Positions 42,916-53,656 are shown, counted from the stretch's first letter. The stretch: DNA of 64,000 nucleotides from Brachionus rotundiformis (GCA_016802295.1 JAESIW010000137.1:4911242-4975241), one strand, 5' to 3'. Translations and numbers: made by a program. Notes: generated by a model not told the origin, from the letters alone.

Positions 42916-45900
42916 TTATTTTTTGCATCCGGCACAAAATTCGTCAATGTTCCATATTTGAATACCTATTTGAAAAAAATTAATTTAAAAGAAATAAAAA
43001 ATAAAAATTATAAATAAACACCATTTTTTTCAGTCAATTTGCTTAAATTGGCAAATTTTTCCGATGAAAACTTATCACTATTATTGGTAAGTAATGAGAC
43101 GATATTTGATTGCTTTGTATCTTGATTATTTTGAGTAAATTGTTTTTGAAAAAACAGACAACAATCTACTATTTGAGAAAATCTCCACAATTCAAAATCT
43201 TTTTTTTTCAAATTTAAATTTGGTTTCTCGTTAACTTCGTGCTGATTTTGTGCTCTTAGGAAGCGATTTCCATTTTTGAATTGAATTTCTAGCCACTTGA
43301 TAGCCTCCCGGGCTTGCTTGGATTCTTTTTTCATCAAATCTATTTGGTCAATAACAGCCAGTGGAATTATGATGAGAAATTTATTTGAACGAGATAATTC
43401 CTGGACTGTTTTTAAATTATCACACAAAACACTGGTGTCCATGACCAAGTATGGTGACCAGTTGCTGTCATCAGTTTTGCAAGTTGATTCCAATTGACTA
43501 ATCTCAGCTTCTAGCCTCAACTGAGCCATGCTTCTCATCAGTTTTAGGCGTTCGTCTTCCTTGGAACCAGATGTCTCGGCAGTCTTTTCACTTTTGGAAG
43601 ACTCGTCCACCTGCAGAGCTGAGAATGTATTTGTTTTCACATCGTATTCAAAAAAACTGAATCCACCACATGATTTTTGACTCTGGGACAAACTAGCCAT
43701 TAGATATCCAAAACGTCTGAGTACACAAAGACGTAGTAAATTCTTCATTGTAAAAAGAAAAAATATTCCAATTTAGCATTTTATTTTAACTTATTTTTAC
43801 TTCATCCCAAACACTTAATTGGTTAAGTTTGTTTAGATCGAATTTGAGTGCCAAATGCTCAAGCTTCAAAATGTTAAAAGATCGCATGTGAATGTCTTCG
43901 CTCAAAGGTTGGTCATTCCACGATTTTGTTTCAAGTGATCTGGAAATTAAATTTCTCAAGTAGTTATTGGTACAAATAGCTTAAGAATTATCAGTATTTA
44001 ATTAAATTATCTTAAATAAATTTGAACTAACTTACATTCGGACATTATTTGCTTTTCAGATGGAATTACGTTCAAAAGTACTGCTAATTTTGGCCAAAGA
44101 GTAGTTGTAATCTTTTAAAAGAAAAATTATTTTACGAATTGTAATTTTTATTTTCAAAATATAGAAAATTATTTTGTTTAAAAATAATATGATATTTTAA
44201 AATCAATTTATAGACTTTAACAAGGAACTCGTCAATGTTTGGCAAAGCTATGGATCAATTTGGTGAAGTGACAGGGTCTAGTGAAGTAGGTTTGAGTTCG
44301 AACGAAGCTTTGGTGGGTAATGATAATGGTCAAATTCCTGAAAATGGTACCAAGAAATCAGCGAGAGTCAAAACTCAGACTCAACATATTCAAGTCAATC
44401 CGAATTCTAAATCCCAAGATAAATAAACTCTCTTAAGAATCTTAAATTATAAACTTTGGAAGATTTTTTTAAACTTTCTCTTTTTTTTAAGCCGGGGAGG
44501 ATGTAGTATCCTAGAGCTAATGCTTATTTTATTGTACATTTAAGGAAACATTCTAGAATTTTTTAGTTTCAGAAGTCTCACTATACCACATCCTCAAAAA
44601 CGATTATTCTCAAATAGTATTGTTATAAGTATTGATTTTATTTTATTGCTTAAAAATCCCTAAGAAAATTAGAATAATGAAATATAAAATTATAACTTTA
44701 AGTTACCAAGATTATATAAAATAAAAAACGAAAATTTGTGATTTTGCGCGAATCTAAAGATATGGGGAAATTGCTAATTAACTCTATCTTAATGACTTAT
44801 TTATTTTTTATTAATAAAGCAGATCGTATTAATTTTTCAAAAGGCTGTAGTTACCTTAGATCACATTTCAATCACAAAGAAAATGCATATTTTGCTGGAC
44901 ATACAGAAAAATATGAAGTGTTCAACATATCTTTTTTTGAAGCCTGTGGACCAGACTTTCAAAAAAACTTTAAGTATTTACATCTTGACAAAATTAAATT
45001 TGGTCAATATGAAAGTAAACTTGTCCACGATTTTAATGGATTTGCTAACTTATTAAACTTGACAATTACCAACTCACAAATGAGCATATTTTCAGCCAAT
45101 ATTTCACATATTAGAGTAGAAATTTTAACTGTGACTGATAATCTTCTCTATAAACTTGATGAACCAGAATTACTCAGTCCATTTGTGACTGTTTTAAATT
45201 TTAGTTTCAACGCCATTGAATATGTTAGATATGATTTTTTCAAAAATTTGCACAAAGTTAAAAAAATACTGTTGGCATATAACAAAATAAAACTAATTGA
45301 TATTTTATATTTAAATTCTTATCAGCTTGAAAAATTGGATCTTTCGTTTAATGGAATTGAAAATTGTGAAAAAATAATCTTTGGTCAAAAGTATTCACTT
45401 TCAAAGATAGAGCTTTTGTTTAATCAACATTATTTTAAAAGCGTACCAGAATTCCTGGCTTTATCAAGAAGTATTGTAATATATTCAATCGAGCTTTTAT
45501 TGTCCAATTATTCAAATTTTAATCTAAAAACCATAGTATACAAACCGTTATATAGATTTATTGAGATACCTTTTTTAGACCAGCATACAAAAAAATACTA
45601 TAAAATTCCAGTATCAAATATAAAAATTGATTTTGAATACTTTAAAGACCGACAACTAGAACTAGTTTCTTTGGTATGTTGGAAAAAAATATACACTTTT
45701 TATATTTATGATTCTAGATCTGCTGGATATTTTACATTATTAAAAAAAATAGAATATCACCATAAACTTGATAAAATAGATGTCATTGAATTAAACACAA
45801 GTACAGTGTTCACAGTTAATTGCCATTTTTTTGGAATATCGTACTTTATTAATATACTTAAGGGTGAAAGACGGGCTTATTTAAGAAATCATAGATTAAA

Positions 45901-48900
45901 AACATCTCCAAAAACAACAAGTAAATACTTTGCTAATATTTCTATAATAACAACAAAGCTAAGATATGAAATAGATAAAAAGCTAATCGAAAAAGACAAT
46001 TTTTCAACTTATGTAAGCATTTACTCTATTAAACTAAAATTTTCAAAGTTAATAATAGAATATTCTAATTTTACTATTAAAATTTATTTTTGTATCTTTT
46101 TTATTTGCTTTTTGGGATTCTTTTTTGGAGACATAGTTATTACTAAATACTTTTTTCTAATCATAAATAATAAGGATGTATATAAGTCACAATACTGAAG
46201 AAAAATACCATTTTGCATATAATTGATACATAGTTAGTTTTACAAAGATTAATGAAATTTAACTGTAATACTTTTAAACATAATTATTTATAGAATAAAT
46301 TTAAAGTAGATTCTAAATTTTTTCTTCCCAATTATTTTTTATTATCTGAAAAGCCTTTATGAAACTTAGATGAAAGATTAGATTTTAAAAAAAAAATTTC
46401 GATATTCTTATTACCAAAATTTAACCAACAAAACAATATGTGACAATCTAACTGTAACAAAAAAGCGCCGGTGACAACAAAAAGTAAATAAATTGATTTG
46501 CTGAAATTTATTGTATATGTATTGTATGATTGTGTGTCAACTCATGGTTTGAAAAATTAAAAATTTATAATTAACTAATAGTCCTAGCACTACTACTGTT
46601 CAACTTAGTAAAATAGTGTTTTTTTAATTAATTAGTTTTTCTAATGAAAACCAATATTAAATTTATTTAAATCAGAAATAGCTGGAAAAATGTTTGACTA
46701 CGATTTGTAGACAGTTAATCTTAACAATAGAAGCACTGGCAAAATTTGGTCAATTTTTTAAACTGTAAATAAAATACCGCCAAATCAAGGTAGTTAGATA
46801 AAATTATTTATAAAATTAAATAACAGGCAATTGAAAGAAGCAGTTAAAGAGGGAAAAACATTTGTCCCTTCATTATTTATAGGCCTTCAAAATTCCCATA
46901 AAAAGTCAAATTGTCTTGTCTGGTGCTTCTAGTGTTAAATTCCATATCAGTTTTTAATCTCAGTTTTCCGTCATTGAACATGAGTATCCATCCAGAATCT
47001 CAATTTTTTATTAAGAAATTCTACTGTGAACAAATAAATTCGAAAGATATTTTTAATGAATAAGTTATATTAAAATAATTTAAAAAAAGTAGTTTTTAGG
47101 AAAGTTTTTCTTTTATTATCTCGAAGTTTTCACTCTTACAGCTATTTTTTTGAATAAAAGCTTAAAAAGATTGATGTAAAGATGGTTTACCAACAGTTTT
47201 TTTGAATGTTAATAAATTTAATTTTAAAAAAATTGTTAGCCTAGGAATTTTATATCTAAAAGAAAAGATGGATGAAATCATTTAACAGGAGTATTCAAAG
47301 AATCTCTTAAAAAACCGAAACCCGAAAGAAATATACATAATAAATAATTTTATTTGTTTAGCTCATGTAAAAAGACTTGTTAATACAACCCAATTTACCA
47401 CGTCTTTCCCAATAGTTAAAAAAAATGGTATCTTCTTATTTATTTAAGAAATTAGGTTTTGTGAAGTTCAGTACAAAAGAACAGAACAAAGTGTAAAAAA
47501 ATTAAATAGCTTTTTTTCTAAAAAGTTAAAATAAATTCTGTGAATGCAGAATGGCGCAACATTCAAAGTTGCATCAACTGTAAAAGTCTGCAGATGATGT
47601 GCAAAATCTTTGCAAAACGCACTACACACGATTATATTGAAATTTAATTTTTGCTGAACTCTGCAAAATTAGCAGACATAGATATTTGATGCAACTTTGA
47701 ATGTTGCGCCATTCTGCATTCACAAAATAAGGTTTAAACTTTTGGAAAAAAAGTTATTCAATTTTTTTACATTTTTTTCTGTTCTTTTTGTCATTTTGTA
47801 CTGAATTTCACAAAACCAGAAATTAAGAATTTAAAAAAGCAAGCACTACTACTTTATGTTTATAAAATATAATATTTGCTTTCTACCAATAATTTTCCAA
47901 TATAAATTCTAAAAAAAATTTTTTCTAAATCAAAAATCTATATTGGTTTAATATGGTTTATTTGAAAGGTTATAATTTATAAGTTACAAGTAGGTTTTAA
48001 AAAATATTTTAAAATTGAAATGAAATCTATGACTTTCATTTGCATATTTGGTTTTTCTAATTAATTCTAGTTACTAGAATCTTTGAATTTTAGTAAAAGA
48101 CAATCCTTTATAGTTAAATAAAAATATGAAAGATTTTCCAACTACAATAATTTATGTTATTTGGCAAATTTGCACCATAAATGGTATTTTTAATTCAAAA
48201 GTCTGTCGCTATACTAAACATTATATAAAAGAAAATAAAACCTTATATCTTAATGCTGACAATTCAGACTTTAATATGACAGATTTTGAATTATGCAGAC
48301 CAAATTATCAAGCTAATTTATTTAATATTCACTTGGACCAGTTTAAATTTGATCCTGGATTAGTTCAAAATTTAAATGGATTGAAAAAACTAGTCAATTT
48401 GACAATAACAAACTCAAATATGATAAATTTTACTGTAAATATATCAATAATAAGTGTTGAAATTCTAATTTTTAACAATAATCGCTTATCAAAACTTATA
48501 AATTCAAATCTATTGAGCCGATTTGTGATTTTTTTTGATCTTAGCTATAACACAATTAATTTCATAAAGTCGGATTTTTTTAAAAATTTAGACCTAGTAA
48601 AAGTTATTTTATTAAATAATAATAATATTAAAAAAATAGACACATTGTATTTTAATTCGCTACAGCTTAATATTCTAAATTTATCAATGAATCAAATAGA
48701 AATATGCGATGAAATAATAATAGCTCAAAACTTTACTTTTTCCAATATAAATGTTATTCTTCATAATAATAATTTGAAAAGAGTACCAAAGTTTTTTGCC
48801 ATTTCGAATTTTTTCAAAATTGATTTTTTAGATGCTGGTCATATGACAGAAAATGATTTTAAACTGACAGCCTTAAAAAGTCAGAAGAGTAGCTTTAAAA

Positions 48901-51900
48901 TGATACCAATTGATATTTTGGCGCTTGATTTTGATTATTTTATGAACAAAACTTGGGAAGTCTATTCTTTTTTTTGCTGGAGAAATATTTCAAATATCTT
49001 GGTTAATAGAATTGAAATTTTTCGTAATAGAAAAATTGTTAAAATACTTACATTTGATTCAGGAAATTTCGGAAATGAGAATAAAACAAAAATAACTTCA
49101 AGTTGTAATGATTTAGATGTTTTAAATTCTGTTAGTGACTATTTGGAAAAAAATGGTTACAGAGGAGAAGTATTACTTGAACGAATAAAAGAATTTTTAA
49201 TTGAGAAAATTTTTATCATACTGTCTTTAAAAGTTAAATTAGCTAAGTTATTGATAGAAAACCCGGATTTATTTATCAAAATATATTTCTTCTCTATTCT
49301 TGGATTCAGTTTTGCATTTTTAATTGGGAATTTGATCATAAAAAAACTTGATTAGACTAACAAGCAAAATGAATCAATTAATTCAGCTGTAGAAAAAATT
49401 CAAAATAATTTTTGAGATTTTAAAAGAAAACTATCGAAAAAAATATTTATCGTTACCACCAATGTAATATTTTTAGATTGATTTTTTTTTAGACGTACAA
49501 AACAAAAAATATGTTTGTCTTGAGCGAGATCAATGAAATTGGGAATAACTCAATTAAGAGTAAGAATTTCTATTTAAAATGTGTCAAAAAACTTCATTAG
49601 TTAAGACAAAGATGAGAAAAAATGATGCACAAACAATTTAATATTTATATAGAATTTTAATTTTAAAATTTTCATTAATTTACCTTTGAAATGGATTGAA
49701 TTATCCTTTTGTTACACAAAAGCCAATCACTAAACACCTTAATAGTTGAAAGTAACTTCTGATCCTCCAAAATTTCTGTAATTAATTTAGCATTTTCAAG
49801 ATCACTTAAAAAAAAATAACAACAAATATTTTTTTTATATTCTTACCTTTTTTTGTCTTCTTCGTCATCGATATCACTTTTGTCCGAATTGTCTGAATTC
49901 ATTACACTCATTTCAGTATCAGTTTCTATTTGGAAAGAGGCAATTTTTTTACCCAATTCCTCTATTTCTTGAACCTCTTGGGCATTTACTTCAAAACCTG
50001 GTGGAACACTTACTTGCTTTTTACCATTTAAGATGAACTTATAAATCTCATTATCAACAAATTCGTCACTATTTAGTTGATAATTAAAACTATTGCTAGA
50101 AGGTGAATAAGTTGGTAGTGTACTGAAATCAGAGAACAACTGTAAAGAGAGCTCTTTAAAATTGGTCGAAAGACTTGAATTATTTAAATAGCTATCATTT
50201 AATAATTCATCATTATCTATTACAGGATTTGAAAAAATAGGTCTCAAATGTGGAATTGCTGGCTGTTGTGGCTGAATTGGTGCATTCTGCTTCGCAATTT
50301 TTCCTGGTTCATTTTCAGATGACTCCGAAGAGCTGTCATCAGAAGAGCTTGAATAATTATTTGAATCAGAATCATATGGATTTAGTTCTGTTTCGCTTAA
50401 ATTTTCTCTTTCGATGAATCTGGCAACATTAGTGCGACGTCTTGGTCCTGGTCGACGAGTACGCTGACCATCGTCAGAACTGTCACCTTCACTATCCCAT
50501 TGGCGACTCATTTCGGCCTCGGAATCATTTGTTTCCGAATCTGAGTAATGATTATTTCTTCTGTGACCAAAAAGCAAGTGAGACTTCTTTTTAGCACTCT
50601 TGGTTTCTGCTAATTTTTCTGGCTCAATGTCACAACTCTCAGATTTTTCCAGATTGTCTTCTTCACTCAAGCTCAGAACTTGCTTATTTTTAGTTACCAA
50701 AATGCTTTGTTCAAAGCGTATTATACAATGGTTTAAAATAAAAGAAAAAAAAATTAAACCATAGGCTACTACTGTAAAATAAATATCGCTTTGGCATTTT
50801 GTCTGAGTTTGCTTTTTAGTTTTTAATTGTTCAATGCTCATTAGTATTAAAAGTAAAAGCTTAAAAACAAGATCATCTGAAATGTATGGTTTCCTGGGAT
50901 CCAAATTTTTGAGGTAGAACATGCATGAATTAAACTGCTGTAGGCTAAATTGACAAAGTTCTTGTAGTTGTTGATTGTCTATTTGATTGGAATTCGAAGT
51001 AATGATGCTGGTTTGAGACAAAATCAGATCAATAATGTACAAAAAAAGTACCAAAAATTTTTTTATTTCCTTATTACGCAATTCATCTGGCTCATATTCG
51101 TTAAGCTTGGAACGATCAATGAAACTTTTTGACTTTACTTCATCATAGCGTTTACGATTTTTGAGAAACAGAAGTTTTAAATTTTCTCTAGCACCATAAA
51201 ATGGTTCAGTACAACAAAGACTGTATAGATAGTAATATGCAGCATCACATCCGTAGTTTTCATTACTAAACAAAGTACCAAGTTGATTTAAAGGCATTCC
51301 ATTTGATGGTAAGAGCATCAAAGACATCAAATAATACTTGGAATCTTTTTTATTCGAATTGATTGGATCATACTCAAGATGGTATCTGGTCAAATCTCCC
51401 ATACATATTAGTAACTTGTGTAGAATGCGAATAGCCACTTCGCGCAAAAGATCTTTTTTCTCTATTTTTTCTTTAATTAATTAAGTATATAGTAATTTAT
51501 CAAAATTTTAATTTTAAATAGGCGTACCTTGTGATAGATTTTTTTCATAACTTATTAGAGGAAAATTTAAAAATCCGTCTAATTTTATCACAGAACGAAA
51601 TTCACTCTGAAATCGAAAAATCAAGTGGTTATAAAATCCGTATGCAGATGACAAATGAAGACGGTACATTGATTCAATTTCGGAGTTTATTTTTAAATTC
51701 TGTTTTGTTTTAAATAATTAGAGAATAAATATTTTTAAATTTAAAACCTTTTTATTTAGTTTTATAATTCGAATAATCTCATAAAACCCTTTTCGCCATA
51801 GTATTTCTTCGGCTTTTTTGGCATATTGAATTGGCTCACGGAAAATCAGAGTTTCACAATATTTTTGAAGTCTAAATTTTTTATATTGAAATATTCAAAT

Positions 51901-52139
51901 TCTATTAACAAAGTACTTGTCCCGTAAAAGAGTTGTTTCTGCCTGAAATATACGATAGAAAGAATCAGACTGTTGGTAAATATCATCAAGCTTTTTGGAC
52001 TTGTCAATAATGGATCTAGATAAATAGAATTTCATTAAAAATGATCTCTTTAATAAATAATCAATAACCGATATAATATCTTGTTTTTGTTATCTGCTTG
52101 AGTATCATATTTTTGAGATTGGCCTTCCAAAGCGGACAT
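42916..52139 (-). CDS. SMG5: SMG5 nonsense-mediated decay factor
   Basis: Partner of SMG7 that brings phosphorylated UPF1 to decay and phosphatase factors. Ten exons on the minus strand: 52139-52069, 52015-51917, 51871-51748, 51699-51528, 51470-49847, 49804-49684, 44111-44036, 43979-43801, 43742-43022 and 42965-42916. N-terminal 14-3-3-like/EST1 region: AKKAEEILWRKGFYEIIRIIK, LICMGDLTRYHLEY, and the hallmark GMPLNQLGTLFSNENYGCDAAYYYLYSL. Then an acidic, serine-rich middle, STIKVFSDWLL, LWPKLAVLLNVIPSE, and the C-terminal PIN domain (MRSMAQLRLEAEISQLES, PYLVMDTSVLCDNLKTV, FLIIIPLAVIDQIDLMKKESKQAREAIKWLE, NGNRFLRAQ). The PIN domain is of the SMG5 kind, so nuclease activity is not assumed. Intron 6 is 5.6 kb, against 40-100 bp for the others, and contains two opposite-strand genes. 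Confidence 0.93.
44235..44590 (+). mobile_element. remnant of an LTR retrotransposon: pol tail, purine tract and short LTR
   Basis: A hydrophilic 63-residue frame (44235-44426, ending VNPNSKSQDK) is followed by a purine tract GCCGGGGAGGA at 44491-44501 that abuts TGTAGTATCC. The sequence closes at about 44590 with CTATACCACA. TG...CA ends directly after a purine tract are the form of a 3' LTR start, here only about 89 bp long. No integrase, RT or second LTR was found. It lies in SMG5 intron 6. The call is tentative. Confidence 0.4.
44762..46198 (+). CDS. leucine-rich-repeat membrane protein, nested in SMG5 intron 6 (copy 1)
   Basis: Intronless, about 478 residues, start taken at ATG 44762. 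An N-terminal hydrophobic signal (LLINSILMTYLFFINKA) is followed by a cysteine (CSYLRSHF) and a divergent LRR region with units such as LLNLTITNSQMSIFSANIS, VEILTVTDNLLYKLD, VTVLNFSFNAIEYV, VKKILLAYNKIKLID and LEKLDLSFNGIENCE. The second half is non-repetitive with paired cysteines (SLVCWKKIY; FTVNCHFF). A transmembrane helix near the end (FTIKIYFCIFFICFLGFFFGDIVI) leaves a short cytoplasmic tail. It lies on the opposite strand to SMG5, entirely inside one intron. It is a paralog of the gene at 48126. Role unknown; surface receptor or adhesion function is inference from architecture. Confidence 0.8.
   Translation: MGKLLINSILMTYLFFINKADRINFSKGCSYLRSHFNHKENAYFAGHTEKYEVFNISFFEACGPDFQKNFKYLHLDKIKFGQYESKLVHDFNGFANLLNLTITNSQMSIFSANISHIRVEILTVTDNLLYKLDEPELLSPFVTVLNFSFNAIEYVRYDFFKNLHKVKKILLAYNKIKLIDILYLNSYQLEKLDLSFNGIENCEKIIFGQKYSLSKIELLFNQHYFKSVPEFLALSRSIVIYSIELLLSNYSNFNLKTIVYKPLYRFIEIPFLDQHTKKYYKIPVSNIKIDFEYFKDRQLELVSLVCWKKIYTFYIYDSRSAGYFTLLKKIEYHHKLDKIDVIELNTSTVFTVNCHFFGISYFINILKGERRAYLRNHRLKTSPKTTSKYFANISIITTKLRYEIDKKLIEKDNFSTYVSIYSIKLKFSKLIIEYSNFTIKIYFCIFFICFLGFFFGDIVITKYFFLIINNKDVYKSQY
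46199..46720. other. intronic AT-rich spacer
   Basis: Part of SMG5 intron 6 between the first LRR gene and a TTAA element. No feature was recognised. Confidence 0.35.
46721..46938. mobile_element. short TTAA-flanked element related to the 22240 element
   Basis: It begins TTAA-CAATAGAAGCACTGGCAAAA and ends with GGTGCTTCTAGTG-TTAA. The reverse complement of the right end (TTAACACTAGAAGCACCA) matches the left end with one or two changes. The tip CA(C/A)TAGAA..ACTGGCAAAATT resembles the end of the larger element (ACACTAGAATTACTGGCAAAATT). It is about 218 bp, non-coding, and sits in SMG5 intron 6. Confidence 0.7.
46939..47445. other. intronic AT-rich spacer
   Basis: Spacer in SMG5 intron 6 between two transposon-like elements; nothing recognised. 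Confidence 0.3.
47446..47827. mobile_element. foldback (MITE-like) element with 130-140 bp inverted arms
   Basis: The left arm, about 47446-47575, runs from AAGAAATTAGGTTTTGTGAA to CAACATTCAAAGTTGCATC. The right arm, about 47689-47827, is its inverted copy with a few small indels. The inner 25-30 bp of each arm (GTGAATGCAGAATGGCGCAACATTC region) is identical. The 113-bp centre is non-coding. No target duplication could be fixed, so the superfamily is open. It lies in SMG5 intron 6, just upstream of the second LRR gene. Confidence 0.7.
47828..48125 (+). promoter_or_regulatory. upstream region of the second LRR gene
   Basis: About 300 bp between the foldback element and the ATG. AT-rich, with no clear TATA box at a typical distance. 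Confidence 0.25.
48126..49355 (+). CDS. leucine-rich-repeat membrane protein, nested in SMG5 intron 6 (copy 2)
   Basis: Intronless, 409 residues, a paralog of the gene at 44762 with the same layout. A signal peptide (TTIIYVIWQICTINGIF) is followed by CRYTKHYIKENKTLYLNADNS. Matching LRR blocks are LVNLTITNSNMINFTVNIS, VEILIFNNNRLSKLI, VIFFDLSYNTINFI, VKVILLNNNNIKKID and LNILNLSMNQIEICDE. A conserved post-LRR motif (IDILALDFDYFMNKTWEVYSFFCW) parallels IKIDFEYFKDRQLELVSLVCW in copy 1. A C-terminal transmembrane helix (LFIKIYFFSILGFSFAFLIG) follows. Many N-x-S/T sites suggest N-glycosylation. It is about 70 residues shorter than copy 1. Function unknown. Confidence 0.8.
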   Translation: MKDFPTTIIYVIWQICTINGIFNSKVCRYTKHYIKENKTLYLNADNSDFNMTDFELCRPNYQANLFNIHLDQFKFDPGLVQNLNGLKKLVNLTITNSNMINFTVNISIISVEILIFNNNRLSKLINSNLLSRFVIFFDLSYNTINFIKSDFFKNLDLVKVILLNNNNIKKIDTLYFNSLQLNILNLSMNQIEICDEIIIAQNFTFSNINVILHNNNLKRVPKFFAISNFFKIDFLDAGHMTENDFKLTALKSQKSSFKMIPIDILALDFDYFMNKTWEVYSFFCWRNISNILVNRIEIFRNRKIVKILTFDSGNFGNENKTKITSSCNDLDVLNSVSDYLEKNGYRGEVLLERIKEFLIEKIFIILSLKVKLAKLLIENPDLFIKIYFFSILGFSFAFLIGNLIIKKLD

Positions 52140-52345
52140 GTTGTTTTAAAATTTTAGAAATTAAACAAATTTTGAAATTATTAAAATAAGTTTTAGCATA
52201 TTATTAAAATAATGAGAAAAAAATTTAATCACGTGATTTAAATAAATATATATATATTTTTTGTAAATCATTTTATTTAGTTTTTAAAAAACAAAATTTC
52301 GGGAAATTAATTAAATAAAAAATTTTATTTATAAGAGAAAAAGTT

Positions 52346-53656
52346 TTAAACAGTGTTTAAAAATGCAGTCTTGAACTCATGGAATGAAAGATGCTTATCC
52401 TTATCAGAGTCCAATGAGCGTAAATACTTTCTTAAATCTTTTTTTCCTAGTTTTTTCCCAATAAGACCACAGAGTACTTTTTCCACATCCTCTACATAGA
52501 CGAAGCCAGAATTATCATAATCAATTGATCTAAATAAGTCTTGAATCAAGACTGGATCTGAACAATTAGATGATGCTGCGCTAAATGCGAATTGCTCAGA
52601 TTGAGACAGACAACTTTTGCAATCAGCGAGTCCTACTTTGTCTAAATCGAGCAAACGTAAACATTCAATATCACCTTCAATAGGTGGACATGGTTCCTGC
52701 GGTTGATCAGCTGCCAAAGTAAGACCATCAGGAGCTGGGATTTTTTTGGCAATTCTGGGTAATTTTTTGTATATCAAAGCTTCTTGTCCATACTTTTGTA
52801 GATACTTTATCGGGTCAGCCTTAAACACACCAACAGTCTTAACCTCTTGGCAAATTTCTACATCTGGCACATCCCAATCTACTACTACATTCTTTGGATC
52901 AGGAGTAATTTCAATAGGTTCTGCTTTTTTGTAAATAATTTTCCTTTTCTGTGGTTTGTAAGGTAACCAACGTTCTATGTAGATATCTTGAGGTTTTTGC
53001 GGAGTTTGAGGTAATCGCTCTACGACCACTTTACGAGCTGGTGGAGGAATAGTTTTGCCCTTTAAATTGATTATTTTAGAAGGAATTTTTGGTGGTGGTT
53101 GTGGTGGCTCCTCACGAATAACTATTGGTGGTGGTGTTTGTGGTTTTGGTTGATCTTGACGAATTACCAAAGGAGGAGCCGGTGGGAGTTGCTTGTCAGG
53201 CAGTTGTTTGATGATAATATCTCCTGGCTTTTCAACAGGCGGTGGATGAAGATATTTAATTTTGACTTCTTGTTTATATTTAAGAATATCAGATGGTTTT
53301 TTGACCATAAGCTCTGGGTTCGGATCTTGGTGCAATTCATATTTCTCCAAGGGAATAGGGCCTTTCCAATTCAAGTTTTCCTCTTTATTTATCCAAACAC
53401 CCTTTAGATTAAGAGCTTCAATTTCCTCTGATTCATTTAATTCAATTGGATTTTCTGACTTAATAATTGCATTTTCAACTTCACTGTATGGAACTTTAGG
53501 GCTGTCACAAAAACGAACCTCCTGAACTTGGTTCGCCAAATTATTCACTTCATCTACTTTGGACAGCTCTGTTTTTGTTGAGCTCTTCTGCTTAGATTTA
53601 GATTTTTTTGATGAGGATTTAAGTGGTTCAGAACTTGATGAAGATCGGGAGGACAT
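52346..53656 (-). CDS. proline-rich protein with C-terminal EF-hand pair
   Basis: Intronless, 436 residues, function unknown. A Ser/Lys-rich start is followed by an acidic segment, then from about residue 130 to 270 a proline-rich, quasi-periodic region with recurring PPPxxIIxE/VVVERL-type units (PPPIVIREEPPQPPPK, DIYIERWLPYKPQKRK) and NVVVDWD. The C-terminal 70 residues hold two EF-hands: DYDNSGFVYVED (loop positions 1, 3, 5 and 12 acidic or polar, canonical) and DSDKDKHLSFHE (canonical). Alternating proline/hydrophobic/charged repeats of this kind occur in membrane-skeleton proteins of protists (alveolin/articulin type), but that comparison is from pattern only. It could be a Ca2+-responsive cytoskeletal protein; this is inference. 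It lies about 200 bp upstream of SMG5 on the same strand. Confidence 0.7.
   Translation of the reverse strand: MSSRSSSSSEPLKSSSKKSKSKQKSSTKTELSKVDEVNNLANQVQEVRFCDSPKVPYSEVENAIIKSENPIELNESEEIEALNLKGVWINKEENLNWKGPIPLEKYELHQDPNPELMVKKPSDILKYKQEVKIKYLHPPPVEKPGDIIIKQLPDKQLPPAPPLVIRQDQPKPQTPPPIVIREEPPQPPPKIPSKIINLKGKTIPPPARKVVVERLPQTPQKPQDIYIERWLPYKPQKRKIIYKKAEPIEITPDPKNVVVDWDVPDVEICQEVKTVGVFKADPIKYLQKYGQEALIYKKLPRIAKKIPAPDGLTLAADQPQEPCPPIEGDIECLRLLDLDKVGLADCKSCLSQSEQFAFSAASSNCSDPVLIQDLFRSIDYDNSGFVYVEDVEKVLCGLIGKKLGKKDLRKYLRSLDSDKDKHLSFHEFKTAFLNTV

Noticed and set aside
51531..51713. Plus-strand 60-residue frame
   Set aside because: It is the complement of SMG5 exon 4 (51699-51528), which carries the conserved YRLHLSSAYGFYNHL block.
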